From Pasteurella dagmatis (GTDB lineage: Bacteria; Pseudomonadota; Gammaproteobacteria; Enterobacterales; Pasteurellaceae): 64,000 nucleotides of DNA. The stretch lies in NCBI RefSeq assembly GCF_900186835.1, contig NZ_LT906448.1, forward strand, positions 1 to 64,000. Reading direction: 5' to 3'. A program made the translations under genes and the position numbers. This document shows positions 1 to 9,221 of this stretch, one piece after another. The notes under the pieces are model-generated. The model saw only the letters and a program-made list of their open reading frames with translations, did no database searches and was not told the origin of the DNA. How positions within the stretch are numbered: position 1 is the stretch's first letter; each line of letters starts with the position of its first letter.

Positions 1-1362
1 ATGAAACCAGACCTGTCTTCTCTCTGGCAGCAATGCCTTTTACAGCTTCAAGACCAAATTTCACTAACAGATTTTAGTACGTGGTTACGTCCTTTGCAGG
101 CCGATTTTAATACGCCAAATAGTATTATTTTATATGCTTCTAATGTTTTCATTAAACAGAAAGTGGATGAAAGCTATCTAGAACAATTAACTAAGATCGC
201 ACAAGAATTGAGTGGTAATAGTGACTTAGTCGTACAGGTTAGAGTGGGGGTGAAACCTGAGGAAAAAACTGTTCAACAAGGTATTAATCAAACAGCAGTA
301 ACAGAGGATAAAGTAGGAAGCAAGCCACAGATGGTAGTGCGTTCTTATTTGAACCCAAAACATGTGTTTGAAAACTTTGTAGAAGGTAAATCAAACCAAT
401 TAGCTCGTGCAGTGGCGCAAAAAGTGGCTGATAATCCAGGGGAAACAAGCTCAAATCCGCTTTTTCTTTATGGTGGTACAGGTTTAGGTAAAACTCACTT
501 ATTACATGCAATAGGTAACGGTATCTTAGCTAATAAACCGAATGCGAGAGTGCTTTACATCCATGCAAATAACTTTATTCAACAGCTTATCAATGCGATT
601 CGTGATAATAAAATGGATGAATTTAAAAAATTCTACCGCTCTTTAGATGCATTGTTAGTAGATGATATTCAATTCTTTGCGGAAAAAGAAAAAACGCAAG
701 AGGAGTTTTTCCATATTTTCAATAATTTATTTGATGCTGGTCGTCAGATTATTTTGACATCGGATCGTTATCCGAAAGAAATTGAAAAGTTAGAAGAGCG
801 CCTAAAATCACGCTTTGGTTGGGGATTAACAACAGCAATTGAGCCACCTGAACTTGAAACTCGTGTAGCAATTTTATTGAAGAAAGCGGAAGAGAAAAAT
901 ATTCATTTACCTGAAGAAGTAGCCTTTTTTATTGGTCAGAAACTACGTACTAATGTGCGCGATTTAGAAGGTGCGTTAAATCGTGTTGGTGCAAATGCAG
1001 AATTTATGGGAGCGCCAATAACCATTGATTTTGTACGCGAAACCTTAAAAGATATGTTAGCGTTACAAGATAAATTGATTACTGTTGAAAATATTCAGAA
1101 AACGGTAGCTGAATATTACCGCATTAAAGTATCTGATTTAAAAGGAAAAAGTCGTTCACGCTCAATTGCACGACCAAGACAGCTTGCAATGGCGCTGTCA
1201 AAAGAATTAACTAACCGCAGTTTGCCAGAAATTGGTAAAAGTTTTGGTGACAAAGATCATACGACTGTATTACATGCTTGTCGTAAAATTGCAGAACTCA
1301 GAGAGCAAGAACATTCTTTGGAAGAAGATTGGTCAAATTTAATCCGTACACTATCTGTGTAA
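1..1362 (+). CDS. dnaA: Chromosomal replication initiator DnaA
   Basis: DnaA binds DnaA boxes at oriC as an ATP-bound oligomer and opens the duplex. The 453-residue protein has the N-terminal DnaB-interaction domain, a variable linker (about residues 80-110), an AAA+ domain with Walker A GGTGLGKT near residue 158 and Walker B LLVDDIQ near residue 218, and a C-terminal helix-turn-helix with the signature [14 protein letters not shown] near residue 418. Length is normal for the family. It heads a dnaA-dnaN-recF cluster, 12 bases before dnaN. The window starts exactly at its ATG, so its promoter and any adjacent origin cannot be seen. Confidence 0.98.
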   Translation: MKPDLSSLWQQCLLQLQDQISLTDFSTWLRPLQADFNTPNSIILYASNVFIKQKVDESYLEQLTKIAQELSGNSDLVVQVRVGVKPEEKTVQQGINQTAVTEDKVGSKPQMVVRSYLNPKHVFENFVEGKSNQLARAVAQKVADNPGETSSNPLFLYGGTGLGKTHLLHAIGNGILANKPNARVLYIHANNFIQQLINAIRDNKMDEFKKFYRSLDALLVDDIQFFAEKEKTQEEFFHIFNNLFDAGRQIILTSDRYPKEIEKLEERLKSRFGWGLTTAIEPPELETRVAILLKKAEEKNIHLPEEVAFFIGQKLRTNVRDLEGALNRVGANAEFMGAPITIDFVRETLKDMLALQDKLITVENIQKTVAEYYRIKVSDLKGKSRSRSIARPRQLAMALSKELTNRSLPEIGKSFGDKDHTTVLHACRKIAELREQEHSLEEDWSNLIRTLSV

Positions 1363-1374
1363 AAAGGGGAAAAT

Positions 1375-2475
1375 ATGCAGTTTATTGTTTCAAGAGAAAA
1401 TTTATTAAAGCCATTGCAACAAGTGTGCGGTGTGTTAAGTAGCCGTCCAAATATACCAGTGCTTAATAATGTGCTATTACAAATTAATGGCGATTGTTTA
1501 GTCATTACTGGTACAGATTTAGAAGTTGAGCTTTCAACTCAAAGTGCTTTATTAAGTACTGACGTAAAAGGTAATTTCACTATTCCTGCGAAGAAGTTTT
1601 TAGATATTTGCCGCAGTTTGCCTGAAAATGCTGAGATCTCTGTGAGTTTTGAAGAAGATCGTGCGATTGTGAAATCGGGACGTAGTAAATTTAATTTATC
1701 CACATTGCCTGCGGAAGAGTATCCAAACTTAACTGATTGGCAGTCAGAAGTGGATTTTACGATTGAGCAAAGCACGTTGCGTCGCTTGATTGAAGCGACT
1801 CAGTTTTCAATGGCAAACCAAGATGCTCGTTATTTCTTAAATGGAATGAAGTTTGAAACGGAAGGCAATTTATTGCGTACCGTAGCGACTGACGGCCACC
1901 GTTTAGCAGTTTGCACCATCGCATTAGAGCAAGATTTACAGACCCATTCTGTAATTTTACCTCGTAAAGGTGTATTGGAATTAGTGCGTTTGTTAGAAAA
2001 TACAGATTTACCGGCGCGTTTACAAATTGGTACGAATAATTTGCGTATCGAATTGGGTAATATTATTTTCACTTCAAAATTGATCGATGGTCGTTTTCCT
2101 GATTATCGTCGTGTGTTGCCACGTAATGCAACACGTATTTTAGAAGCGGATTGGGACGTGTTAAAACAAGCGTTTGTGCGTGCAGCGATTTTATCGAATG
2201 AACGTTTCCGTAGTGTTCGTTTACAATTAAGTGAAAATCAGTTAAAAATCACGGCAACCAACCCTGAGCAAGAGGTTGCAGAAGAAATTATTGATGTGTC
2301 TTACATTGGAGAAGAAATGGAAGTAGGTTTTAACGTGAGTTACATTTTAGATGTGTTGAATGCGTTAAAATGCCAACGTGTGCGTATGCGCTTGACTGAT
2401 GCATCTTCAAGTTGCTTAATTGAAGACTGTGAAGATGCAAGCGCTGAATATGTTATTATGCCAATGCGTTTATAA
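1375..2475 (+). CDS. dnaN: DNA polymerase III beta sliding clamp
   Basis: The beta clamp is a ring-shaped homodimer that tethers polymerase III and other DNA enzymes to the template. The 366-residue protein has the three repeated clamp folds expected, begins MQFIVSRENLLKPLQQ and ends in the conserved YVIMPMRL tail that lies at the partner-binding pocket. The start has an AAAAGGGGAAAAT ribosome site just upstream. It lies between dnaA and recF on the same strand with short gaps, the usual arrangement in gammaproteobacteria, and is probably cotranscribed with both. Confidence 0.98.
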   Translation: MQFIVSRENLLKPLQQVCGVLSSRPNIPVLNNVLLQINGDCLVITGTDLEVELSTQSALLSTDVKGNFTIPAKKFLDICRSLPENAEISVSFEEDRAIVKSGRSKFNLSTLPAEEYPNLTDWQSEVDFTIEQSTLRRLIEATQFSMANQDARYFLNGMKFETEGNLLRTVATDGHRLAVCTIALEQDLQTHSVILPRKGVLELVRLLENTDLPARLQIGTNNLRIELGNIIFTSKLIDGRFPDYRRVLPRNATRILEADWDVLKQAFVRAAILSNERFRSVRLQLSENQLKITATNPEQEVAEEIIDVSYIGEEMEVGFNVSYILDVLNALKCQRVRMRLTDASSSCLIEDCEDASAEYVIMPMRL

Positions 2476-2490
2476 TTTATTTTTTCGTGT

Positions 2491-3567
2491 ATGGCAATTT
2501 CTCGTTTACTGATTGAGAATTTTCGTAATTTAACAGCCGTTGATCTTGAATTTGATCGCGGCTTTAACTTTTTAGTAGGTAATAACGGTAGCGGTAAAAC
2601 CAGTTTGCTGGAAGCTATTTTCTATCTCGGCCACGGTCGCTCTTTCAAAAGTGCGGTCAGTAATCGCATAATTTCTTACGAACAACCTCATTTTATTCTT
2701 CACGCCAAAATTCAAGAACAAAACCACCAATGGTCTGTTGGTCTACAAAAGTTACGTCAGGGTAATTCCCTCGTTAAAGTCAATGGTGAGGATGGCAATA
2801 AAATTTCGGATCTTGCCCATTTGTTACCAATGCAGTTAATTACACCCGAGGGCTTGATCTTATTGAATGGGGGGCCAAGTTATCGTCGTGCGTTTTTGGA
2901 TTGGGGATTATTTCATCATCATAATCATTTCCATTTAGCGTGGGTAAACTTAAATCGCCTTTTAAAGCAACGTAATGCGGCATTACAACAAGTAACACAT
3001 TATTCTGAGCTTGAAATTTGGGATCGTGAGCTAGTCAAATTAGCTCAACAAGTGAGTGAATGGCGAAAAGAATATGCGGAAGCATTACGCCCTGAAATTG
3101 AGCAAACTTGTCGATTATTTTTACCTGAATTAGAGATTAGTGTGAGTTTTCATCAAGGTTGGGAGAAGGATCGTGATTATGCAGAGTTATTAGCCACTAA
3201 CTTTGAACGTGATCGTGCTATTGGTTATACGGTTTCAGGACCACAAAAAGCAGATTTTCGTTTTAAAGCCAATGGGTTACCAGTGGAAGATGTGCTTTCT
3301 CGTGGGCAATTAAAATTATTGATGTGTGCTTTGCGTTTGGCGCAAGGGGAGCATTTAATGAAGCAAAAACAACGCCATTGTTTATTCTTGATTGATGATT
3401 TTGCTTCCGAGCTTGATGAACATAAGCGTGCACTTTTGGCAGAACGCTTGAAACAAAGTGGCTCACAGGTGTTTGTGACTGCAATTACTGAATCGCAGTT
3501 AAAACAAATGCAGCCAGAAAAACACCGCACTTTTCGGGTGGAGAATGGCTGCATTTCTGTGCTTTGA
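2491..3567 (+). CDS. recF: DNA replication and repair protein RecF
   Basis: RecF is an SMC-like ATPase that works with RecO and RecR to load RecA on gapped DNA. The 358-residue protein has Walker A GNNGSGKTS near residue 30, an ABC-type signature region LSRGQLK near residue 270, and Walker B FLIDDFASELD near residue 300. It follows dnaN by 15 bases with no strong ribosome site, suggesting translation at a low level, as is usual for recF. An uptake sequence lies in the coding region at 2649. It ends two bases before the convergent methyltransferase gene. Confidence 0.97.
   Translation: MAISRLLIENFRNLTAVDLEFDRGFNFLVGNNGSGKTSLLEAIFYLGHGRSFKSAVSNRIISYEQPHFILHAKIQEQNHQWSVGLQKLRQGNSLVKVNGEDGNKISDLAHLLPMQLITPEGLILLNGGPSYRRAFLDWGLFHHHNHFHLAWVNLNRLLKQRNAALQQVTHYSELEIWDRELVKLAQQVSEWRKEYAEALRPEIEQTCRLFLPELEISVSFHQGWEKDRDYAELLATNFERDRAIGYTVSGPQKADFRFKANGLPVEDVLSRGQLKLLMCALRLAQGEHLMKQKQRHCLFLIDDFASELDEHKRALLAERLKQSGSQVFVTAITESQLKQMQPEKHRTFRVENGCISVL
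2649..2657 (+). repeat. Haemophilus-type DNA uptake sequence (first of many)
   Basis: This is the 9-base uptake core AAGTGCGGT. Other copies on either strand that I could read start near 4434, 6864, 7238, 9675, 9957, 17725, 17762, 18572, 19575, 22499, 26140, 26156, 28225, 29290, 29621, 30093, 32084, 34500, 35687, 35705, 37341, 38299, 40105, 42034, 43699, 43837, 44840, 45112, 46456, 47395, 48128, 48144, 48990, 50453, 52790, 54075, 55336, 55387, 59324, 59352, 61135 and 62670 (some to within a few bases). They mark DNA preferred for natural transformation. None lies between 9965 and 17725. Confidence 0.9.
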
Positions 3568-3569
3568 TC

Positions 3570-4325
3570 TTATTTTTGGCTACATACCGCAATAAAATTC
3601 AATTTATCTTTTGGATCATTAAATGTTTTGAACATTTTTTTAAACTGTTTGCGATTTTCTGACTTCAATGCGTTTTTAATGATTTTGAATGTGCCAAGAA
3701 CGCCTTCATCGTAAATCAACCCTTTTGGAGAAAGTAAGGTCATTTCACCTGAATAAGTCTCCACATTGCGGAAACCACATTCACTAAATAAATTTTTCCA
3801 GCCTTCTTTTGTGAGAGGAGTTACTGTCACATTAATTGCATCACGAATATTTTCTAAGATTTGTTGCTGGTTATCAGTGACTAACATCACATCGTGTGTA
3901 AGTAAGAAACCGTTGGGTTTTAATACACGTAAATATTCTGCAATAGCTTTTTTTTTGGCTTCGATAGGCAACATTGTTAACATTGCTTCATTCACAACAA
4001 TATCAAAACTATTGTCAGGAAATGGTAATTTCATTGCATTTGCACGTTGTACGTGAATGAGGTCTTGTAGCCCTTCATTGACGATATTCTCTTTTGCTTT
4101 TTCTAGTGCGTGTTCGTCTAAATCAACACCTTCAATATGACAACCATATTGTTTTGCTAAACCAATGGCGGTTGTTCCCATATTACAGGCAACCTCAAGC
4201 ACTTTTTTATCTGCACTAAAATCACCATTTGCGATAAGCCAATCAGTGGCTCTTTTACCGCCTGGACGCAAACGGGTTTTCCCTAAACGAGCGAGAAAAT
4301 TGTGTCCAACTTCTTCTTTACTCAT
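3570..4325 (-). CDS. SAM-dependent class I methyltransferase
   Basis: This 251-residue protein has a Rossmann-type methyltransferase core: motif I LEVACNMGTTAIG near residue 43, an acidic strand-2 end (GVDLDEHAL), then FPDNSFDIVVNEAML and LRVLKPNGFLLTHD. Methyl acceptor is unknown; it resembles the UbiE/Methyltransf_11 type and a conserved H. influenzae protein (HI0095 as I remember it). It is convergent with recF. The start is preceded by TAAGGAGTAAACT, a strong ribosome site. A Fur-like site lies in its upstream region. The function is inferred only from the fold. Confidence 0.85.
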   Translation of the reverse strand: MSKEEVGHNFLARLGKTRLRPGGKRATDWLIANGDFSADKKVLEVACNMGTTAIGLAKQYGCHIEGVDLDEHALEKAKENIVNEGLQDLIHVQRANAMKLPFPDNSFDIVVNEAMLTMLPIEAKKKAIAEYLRVLKPNGFLLTHDVMLVTDNQQQILENIRDAINVTVTPLTKEGWKNLFSECGFRNVETYSGEMTLLSPKGLIYDEGVLGTFKIIKNALKSENRKQFKKMFKTFNDPKDKLNFIAVCSQK

Positions 4326-4376
4326 AGTTTACTCCTTAAGGTTAGTCAATTTTCCTTTAGCTTATCATTTTCAAAT

Positions 4377-4394
4377 GAAAATAAGAATGATAAT
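4377..4394 (-). promoter_or_regulatory. Possible Fur-binding site upstream of the methyltransferase gene
   Basis: Three adjacent hexamers GAAAAT-AAGAAT-GATAAT resemble the repeated NATAAT units of a Fur box, and further ATCATT/GATAA half sites flank them. The site lies about 50 bases upstream of the minus-strand methyltransferase start. It is a weak match in an AT-rich region, so this is a candidate only. Confidence 0.3.
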
Positions 4395-4414
4395 TAGTCT
4401 ATTATTTTTAAATA

Positions 4415-4445
4415 AAAAATGCGGTCATAATTGACCGCACTTTCC
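4415..4445 (-). terminator. crp terminator built from inverted uptake-like sequences
   Basis: Read on the minus strand, AAGTGCGGTCA pairs with TGACCGCATT across a short loop and is followed by a T-rich run. It lies directly downstream of the crp stop codon. One arm is a perfect uptake core; the other differs by one base. Confidence 0.8.
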
Positions 4446-4460
4446 TGATATTAAAATAGA

Positions 4461-5102
4461 TTATCTTGTACCATAAACGACAATGGTTTTGCCGTGTGCA
4501 GAAATCAAATGTTGATCTTCTAGCATTTTTAGGATTCGTCCGACAGTTTCACGAGAGCATCCCACCATTTGCCCAATTTCTTGACGAGTAATTTTAATTT
4601 GCATTCCATCAGGGTGAGTCATCGCTTCGGGCATTTTTGCTAGATTTAATAAGGTCTGTGCAATACGCCCTGTTACATCTAAGAATGCTAAGTTACTCAC
4701 TTGTCTGGAGGTGTTTTGTAGGCGACGTGCTAGTTGTGCTGATAAATGCATTAAAATTTCAGGGTTTACTTGGATAAGTTGACGGAATTTTTTATAAGAA
4801 ATTTCAGCAATTTCACAAGGGCTTTTAGCTTTAATCCACGCAGAACGTAGCTGGCCTTCGTCGAAAAGACCTGCTTCACCAAAAAAATCACCTTGACTTA
4901 GATAAGTTAAGATCATTTCTTTACCATCTTCGTCTTTTACTAACACTGCAACTGATCCTTTAATGAGATAATACAGTGTTTCGGCTTTTTCTCCTGCATG
5001 AATTAACGTGCTCTTTGACGGATATTTATGAATGTGGCAATGAGATAAAAACCATTCCAACGTAGGATCCATTGAGAGTGTTGACTGTATTTGTTCTTGC
5101 AT
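4461..5102 (-). CDS. crp: cAMP receptor protein CRP
   Basis: CRP is the cAMP-responsive activator that in Haemophilus controls sugar use and, with Sxy, competence. The 213-residue protein has the cyclic-nucleotide beta-roll with the phosphate-binding cassette FFGEAGLF...RSAW (about residues 74-88), the long dimer helix, and a C-terminal helix-turn-helix [20 protein letters not shown] matching E. coli almost exactly. A GGAGG ribosome site precedes the chosen ATG. It lies upstream of its own uptake-sequence terminator and downstream of yheU on the same strand. The N-terminus is shorter than the H. influenzae protein I remember. Confidence 0.97.
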   Translation of the reverse strand: MQEQIQSTLSMDPTLEWFLSHCHIHKYPSKSTLIHAGEKAETLYYLIKGSVAVLVKDEDGKEMILTYLSQGDFFGEAGLFDEGQLRSAWIKAKSPCEIAEISYKKFRQLIQVNPEILMHLSAQLARRLQNTSRQVSNLAFLDVTGRIAQTLLNLAKMPEAMTHPDGMQIKITRQEIGQMVGCSRETVGRILKMLEDQHLISAHGKTIVVYGTR

Positions 5103-5141
5103 GGAAGACCTCCATAATTACATTTTCCGACAAAGTAAAAA

Positions 5142-5360
5142 TTATTTTAAAAAATCCATTTTATCTTTTATATCGATAGATTCGTGCAGTTCTGACCAAA
5201 CTATTACGGCACTTCCTTTTTGTATTTTTAATCGTAAGTTTTCTTTTTTTTGTTCTAAGGAAAGTTCTTGTGAACCATAATCCGTTCCTTCACGTAGGAT
5301 AAAACTTTCTATGATGTTATCTAAAGTTTCACTTTCCAATTCTTGCCAAGGAATGAGCAT
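5142..5360 (-). CDS. yheU: YheU family small protein (UPF0270)
   Basis: A 72-residue protein beginning [20 protein letters not shown], which matches the conserved UPF0270/YheU pattern including the central REGTDYG segment. Its biochemical role is unknown. A good ribosome site (TTTAGGTGAAAAT) precedes the ATG. It sits between slmA and crp on the same strand, about 20 bases after slmA, and may be cotranscribed with slmA-dut. YheU is also found near crp in E. coli, so the neighbourhood is conserved. Confidence 0.85.
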   Translation of the reverse strand: MLIPWQELESETLDNIIESFILREGTDYGSQELSLEQKKENLRLKIQKGSAVIVWSELHESIDIKDKMDFLK

Positions 5361-5381
5361 ATTTTCACCTAAATTGATTAA

Positions 5382-5981
5382 TTATGCAAATAAGGTTTCT
5401 AACAAGCGCCATTGCTGCTCAAAACCTTGGTTTGGTGCGTGACGAAAATTAGAACGTACATAGCGCATAAATTGCCCTTCACAGACATTTACAAGGTGAG
5501 ATGCAAGTATGCGTTCATCATACGCAAAAGATCGTCCTTCTCGTAGTTTACGCATTTGTAAAATGTTCACAAATTGTAGCTCTAAGCGATCGAAGAACTG
5601 TGCGACTCTGGCTTGTAATTGGGCTTCTTCAAACATCAATGCGTGACCTGTCAATATGCGTGTTAGGCCGGGATTCTTACGGGCAAAATCTAAAATCATC
5701 TGCAAAATGTTATGCACACGTGTTTGCGTATTGGTTTCATTTTTGACAACTTGACTAATGCGTGTGAAAAGATGGCTTTCAAGGTTGTCTATGAGAGCCT
5801 CAAACATTTTGGTTTTACTTGGGTAATAACGATAGAGCGCTGCTTCTGATACTCCGACTTCCTCGGCAATACGTGCGGTTGTCATACGTTCCATTCCACG
5901 TTCAGAATGGAGCATATGAGTCAGTACAGTAAGAACTTGTTGGCGTCTTTCCTTGAGGCTACGTTTTACTGGTTGTTGCAT
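5382..5981 (-). CDS. slmA: Nucleoid occlusion factor SlmA
   Basis: SlmA is a TetR-family DNA-binding protein that blocks FtsZ ring assembly over the nucleoid. The 199-residue protein has the N-terminal helix-turn-helix [30 protein letters not shown] split over about residues 38-65 and the family's all-helical C-terminal domain. Its length is nearly that of E. coli SlmA (198). The ATG lies two bases after the dut stop codon, so the pair is translationally coupled. The dut-slmA pairing is conserved in gammaproteobacteria and separates this protein from ordinary TetR regulators. Confidence 0.95.
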   Translation of the reverse strand: MQQPVKRSLKERRQQVLTVLTHMLHSERGMERMTTARIAEEVGVSEAALYRYYPSKTKMFEALIDNLESHLFTRISQVVKNETNTQTRVHNILQMILDFARKNPGLTRILTGHALMFEEAQLQARVAQFFDRLELQFVNILQMRKLREGRSFAYDERILASHLVNVCEGQFMRYVRSNFRHAPNQGFEQQWRLLETLFA

Positions 5982-5983
5982 AT

Positions 5984-6439
5984 TTAGTTTTTACCTGAAT
6001 GTCCAAACCCACCTTCGCCACGATCTGTTTGTTCAAACTCGCTTACGATATTAAATTCTGCTTGTACGACAGGTACAAAAACGAGCTGTGCAATACGATC
6101 GCCAACTTCTACTTTAAATGGCTCTGTGCTACGGTTCCACATTGATACCATCAATGGGCCTTGATAATCTGAATCAATTAAGCCCACTAAATTGCCTAAT
6201 ACAATCCCATTTTTATGACCTAAACCAGAACGAGGTAAAATCACCGCCGCTAAGTTTGGATCGCCGATATAAATGGATAAACCCGTAGGGATTAATTTGG
6301 TTTCACCTGGTTGTAATTCAAAACCTTCGTCAATACAAGCACGCAAATCTAAGCCCGCTGAACCGCTAGTGGCATAAGCAGGAAGAGGAAATTGGCTACC
6401 AATACGTTGGTCGAGAATCTTTACATCGATTTTTTTCAT
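5984..6439 (-). CDS. dut: dUTP diphosphatase
   Basis: Dut hydrolyses dUTP to dUMP and pyrophosphate, keeping uracil out of DNA and supplying dUMP for dTMP synthesis. The 151-residue trimeric-type protein shows the five family motifs: SAGLDLRA (residues about 27-34), [28 protein letters not shown] and the C-terminal [14 protein letters not shown]-containing ribosome site precedes the ATG. It lies between coaBC (18-base gap) and slmA (2-base gap) and is part of a coaBC-dut-slmA unit. Confidence 0.97.
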   Translation of the reverse strand: MKKIDVKILDQRIGSQFPLPAYATSGSAGLDLRACIDEGFELQPGETKLIPTGLSIYIGDPNLAAVILPRSGLGHKNGIVLGNLVGLIDSDYQGPLMVSMWNRSTEPFKVEVGDRIAQLVFVPVVQAEFNIVSEFEQTDRGEGGFGHSGKN

Positions 6440-6457
6440 TTGAGTATCCTTTACAGA

Positions 6458-7663
6458 TTATTTGGATTGACGAAAACGGTCAAAAATGTGTTTAACTACT
6501 TGTTTTGCTATATTTTTCTTATCATCTAACTCTAATATAATGTTGCCATTTCGCCAGAATAAGTGAAGGCTGTTTTGATCTTTACCAAAGACTTTCCCGC
6601 TGGACACATCGTTTGCACAAATCATATCTAAATTTTTGCGTTGTAATTTATCTTGCGCATATTGCTCAATATTTTGCGTTTCAGCTGCAAATCCCACGGT
6701 AAAAGGGCGTTTAGATTGTAAATGAGCTACATCAGCAATAATGTCAGGATTTTTGATTAATGTGAGTGTGATCTCATCACTCGATTTTTTGATTTTTTGT
6801 TCTGCTACTTGAGTAACACGATAATCGGCAACTGCTGCACAGCCAATAAATATTTGATTTTCGACCGCACTTTTGAGTGCTTGTTGATGCATTTCTTGTG
6901 CGGAAGTCACATCAATTCGATGTACATTTGCCGGTGTTGCTAAATTAACAGGGCCTGAAATTAGGGTGACATTTGCACCACGTTCAGAAAAGGCTTGAGC
7001 AATCGCAAAGCCCATTTTGCCAGAACTGTGGTTACTTATATATCGCACTGGGTCAATAGCTTCTTGTGTTGGTCCCGCAGTAATTACGACGGATAGGCCC
7101 TTCATATCCTGCTTCTGAGCAAAAAGATCTTCAAGTGAGGCATAAATTTCTTTTGGTTCGGACATACGTCCAAATCCCATATCTCCGCAAGCTTGCTCAC
7201 CTGAGTTTGGACCAACAAACCGATACCCTCTATTTGAAAGTGCGGTTAAATTTTGTTGAGTTATGCTTTGGGCAAACATCTGTTGGTTCATTGCTGGTGC
7301 AAGAAGAATGGGGGCTGCTGTAGCTAGACAAATCGTAGCAAGCAAATCATTCGCCATTCCGACAGTCAATCGAGCGAGAAAATCAGCACTTGCGGGTACA
7401 ATCACAATCGCATCTGCCCATTTGGCAAGTTCAATATGCCCCATTGCGAGCTCTGCTTGAGGATCTAATAAGGAATGCGAAACAGCGTTGCCTGAAATGG
7501 CTTGTAAGGTTAATGGTGTGACAAATTCAGCTGCTGCTGGTGTGAGAACAACACGCACTTCAGCGTGACTTTTACGTAATAAGCGAATGAACTCAATGGC
7601 TTTATAAGCGGCAATACCACCTGTGATACCCACGATAATGCGTTTGTGTTGAAGAATTGTCAT
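6458..7663 (-). CDS. coaBC: Bifunctional phosphopantothenoylcysteine decarboxylase / synthetase
   Basis: CoaBC makes phosphopantothenoylcysteine and decarboxylates it to 4-phosphopantetheine, two steps of coenzyme A synthesis. The N-terminal flavoprotein half has [10 protein letters not shown] at the start and the PAMNQQMF substrate motif; the C-terminal synthetase half has [24 protein letters not shown] split over about residues 190-215 and the KNPDI loop. I chose the ATG at 7663 (MTILQHKR), which has an AAGGAT ribosome site; an in-frame ATG ten codons upstream (7693) has none. It heads a unit with dut and slmA and diverges from radC. Confidence 0.95.
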   Translation of the reverse strand: MTILQHKRIIVGITGGIAAYKAIEFIRLLRKSHAEVRVVLTPAAAEFVTPLTLQAISGNAVSHSLLDPQAELAMGHIELAKWADAIVIVPASADFLARLTVGMANDLLATICLATAAPILLAPAMNQQMFAQSITQQNLTALSNRGYRFVGPNSGEQACGDMGFGRMSEPKEIYASLEDLFAQKQDMKGLSVVITAGPTQEAIDPVRYISNHSSGKMGFAIAQAFSERGANVTLISGPVNLATPANVHRIDVTSAQEMHQQALKSAVENQIFIGCAAVADYRVTQVAEQKIKKSSDEITLTLIKNPDIIADVAHLQSKRPFTVGFAAETQNIEQYAQDKLQRKNLDMICANDVSSGKVFGKDQNSLHLFWRNGNIILELDDKKNIAKQVVKHIFDRFRQSK

Positions 7664-7838
7664 TGTGAATCCTTGCGCTGAATTTTTACACAAAATAACT
7701 AAGGGGACTATTCTACTTTAATTTTGTGCAATAAAGAATGGTATTTTTGCGATCCTCTTTCCAAAACTAGCCAGACTCTTTTGGCAAAGTAAGAAAATTT
7801 TGCTTCACTTTTATTTTTTGTATTGAATAGGGTGTTAT

Positions 7839-8504
7839 ATGTCAGAACATCATTCGTTGATGCCACGAGAAAAGTTGCTTACATTTGGGGCAAACACATT
7901 AACAGACAGTGAGTTACTCGCTATTTTTTTACGCACAGGGATAAAGGACTGCCCTGTAATGCAATTATCGACTAAGGTACTTGATCATTTTGGATCTTTA
8001 CGTGGACTTCTTTCAGCAAACCAACAGTCTTTTTGCCAAGTAAAAGGTATTGGTATTACTCAGTTTATTCAGCTACAAGCTTGTATCGAAATGACGAAAC
8101 GTTACTTACAAGAAGAATTACATCAAATGCAGGTGTTTGATAATCCCAACAGTGTCAGATTATATTTACAAGCATCATTACAACATAAAGAAAGGGAAGT
8201 TTTCCTTGTCCTTTTTTTAGATAATCAACAGCGTTTAATTAAACAAGAAGAAATGTTTTTAGGTACTATTAATATGGCAACTGTTCATCCTAGAGAAATC
8301 ATAAAAGCGGCATTATATTGTAATGCGGCAGCGTTGATCCTTGCGCATAACCATCCTTCGGGTATTGCGGAGCCGAGTGAATCAGATAAACGTATTACGC
8401 AAAAAATTAAAAATGTAGCAGAATTAATGGAGATCCGCATTTTGGATCATTTTATCATTGGTAAAGGTTGTTATACCTCTTTTGCTGAAAATGGACTGCT
8501 ATAA
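7839..8504 (+). CDS. radC: RadC family JAB-domain protein
   Basis: RadC proteins carry an N-terminal helix-hairpin-helix-like region and a C-terminal JAB1/MPN metalloprotease-like domain; their true role is unsettled despite the old DNA-repair name. The 221-residue protein has the MPN metal motif HNHPSGIAEPSESD near residues 165-180 (H-x-H plus S-x7-D pattern) and an upstream Glu in the strand before it. It is transcribed alone or with rpmB-rpmG downstream, the same order as in E. coli (radC-rpmB-rpmG-mutM). Confidence 0.93.
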   Translation: MSEHHSLMPREKLLTFGANTLTDSELLAIFLRTGIKDCPVMQLSTKVLDHFGSLRGLLSANQQSFCQVKGIGITQFIQLQACIEMTKRYLQEELHQMQVFDNPNSVRLYLQASLQHKEREVFLVLFLDNQQRLIKQEEMFLGTINMATVHPREIIKAALYCNAAALILAHNHPSGIAEPSESDKRITQKIKNVAELMEIRILDHFIIGKGCYTSFAENGLL

Positions 8505-8575
8505 AATTTTCCGCTACAATCCTTCGTTGTTGTGCAAAATATTTGCATTTATTTGGTGAAATGTTGTATTTAGTC

Positions 8576-8604
8576 TTGAGAATAAAACATAAAGTGAGTA
8601 TAAT
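8576..8604 (+). promoter_or_regulatory. Strong sigma-70 promoter for rpmB-rpmG
   Basis: TTGAGA (8576-8581) and a perfect TATAAT (8599-8604) are separated by 17 bases. The predicted start near 8611 leaves a 5' leader of about 127 bases before rpmB, long enough for regulation. Confidence 0.8.
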
Positions 8605-8627
8605 TCACCACCTTTAATATAGTATGC

Positions 8628-8714
8628 GGGTCGGTTACAGCGACCTGACGAGGTAGCTATCAAAATTACCATTTATTTAATTTTGAAGTAATCCGAACCC
8701 TAAGCTCGAGCTTA
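8628..8714 (+). promoter_or_regulatory. Structured 5' leader of rpmB with competing stems
   Basis: The leader holds a hairpin GGTCG/CGACC (8629-8633 with 8641-8645), a 9-bp hairpin TCAAAATTA/TAATTTTGA (8660-8668 with 8678-8686), an alternative closing stem GGGTCGG with CCGAACCC (8628-8634 with 8693-8700), and a palindrome TAAGCTCGAGCTTA (8701-8714). The first hairpin and the closing stem share bases and exclude each other. This fits a ribosomal-protein autoregulatory leader, but I do not recognise a named motif. Confidence 0.4.
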
Positions 8715-8737
8715 TATTTGATTTATTGGAGATTAAT

Positions 8738-8974
8738 ATGTCTAGAGTCTGTCAAGTAACAGGCAAGCGTCCGGCAGTTGGTAACAACCGCTCACACGCA
8801 ATGAATGCGACTAAACGTCGTTTCTTACCAAACCTTCATACCCACCGTTTCTGGGTTGAAAGCGAAAAACGTTTCGTAACTTTACGCTTAACTGCGAAAG
8901 GTATGCGTATCATCGATAAAAAAGGCATTGATGCAGTTTTAGCTGATATCCGTGCTCGTGGCGAGAAAATCTAA
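8738..8974 (+). CDS. rpmB: 50S ribosomal protein L28
   Basis: L28 is a small basic protein of the large ribosomal subunit. The 78-residue product begins [17 protein letters not shown], the family signature, and ends with the [15 protein letters not shown] tail. I chose the ATG at 8738, preceded by a TTGGAGAT ribosome site; the ATG-like start four codons upstream falls on that site. It is followed by rpmG after 11 bases, the standard rpmB-rpmG operon. Confidence 0.97.
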   Translation: MSRVCQVTGKRPAVGNNRSHAMNATKRRFLPNLHTHRFWVESEKRFVTLRLTAKGMRIIDKKGIDAVLADIRARGEKI

Positions 8975-8985
8975 GGAGCTAAAAA

Positions 8986-9156
8986 ATGGCAGCTAAAGGA
9001 CCTCGTGAGAAAATCAAATTAGTTTCAACAGCAGAAACTGGTCATTTTTACACTACAACTAAAAACAAACGTAATATGCCTGAAAAAATGGAAATCAAGA
9101 AATATGATCCTGTAGTGCGCAAACACGTTGTTTATAAAGAAGCTAAAATCAAATAA
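8986..9156 (+). CDS. rpmG: 50S ribosomal protein L33
   Basis: L33 is a small component of the large ribosomal subunit. The 56-residue product begins [21 protein letters not shown] and ends VVYKEAKIK, the bacterial L33 pattern. It lacks the CxxC pairs found in zinc-type L33, so it is the zinc-independent form. AAGGAG sits just upstream of the ATG. It is second in the rpmB-rpmG operon and is followed by a clear terminator. Confidence 0.96.
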
Positions 9157-9173
9157 TTTTAGTAATATTTTGA

Positions 9174-9199
9174 AAGCCCGACTTTGTTCGGGTTTTTTT
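9174..9199 (+). terminator. Rho-independent terminator of rpmB-rpmG
   Basis: AAGCCCGA pairs with TCGGGTT around a short loop, followed by a run of seven T. It lies 17 bases after the rpmG stop codon. Confidence 0.9.
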
Positions 9200-9221
9200 A
9201 TAACAGAAATTTGAGGATCTT

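Noticed and set aside
1-60. oriC at the window start
   Set aside because: The window starts at the dnaA ATG and no DnaA-box cluster was seen in the dnaA-dnaN-recF gaps; any origin would lie upstream of position 1.
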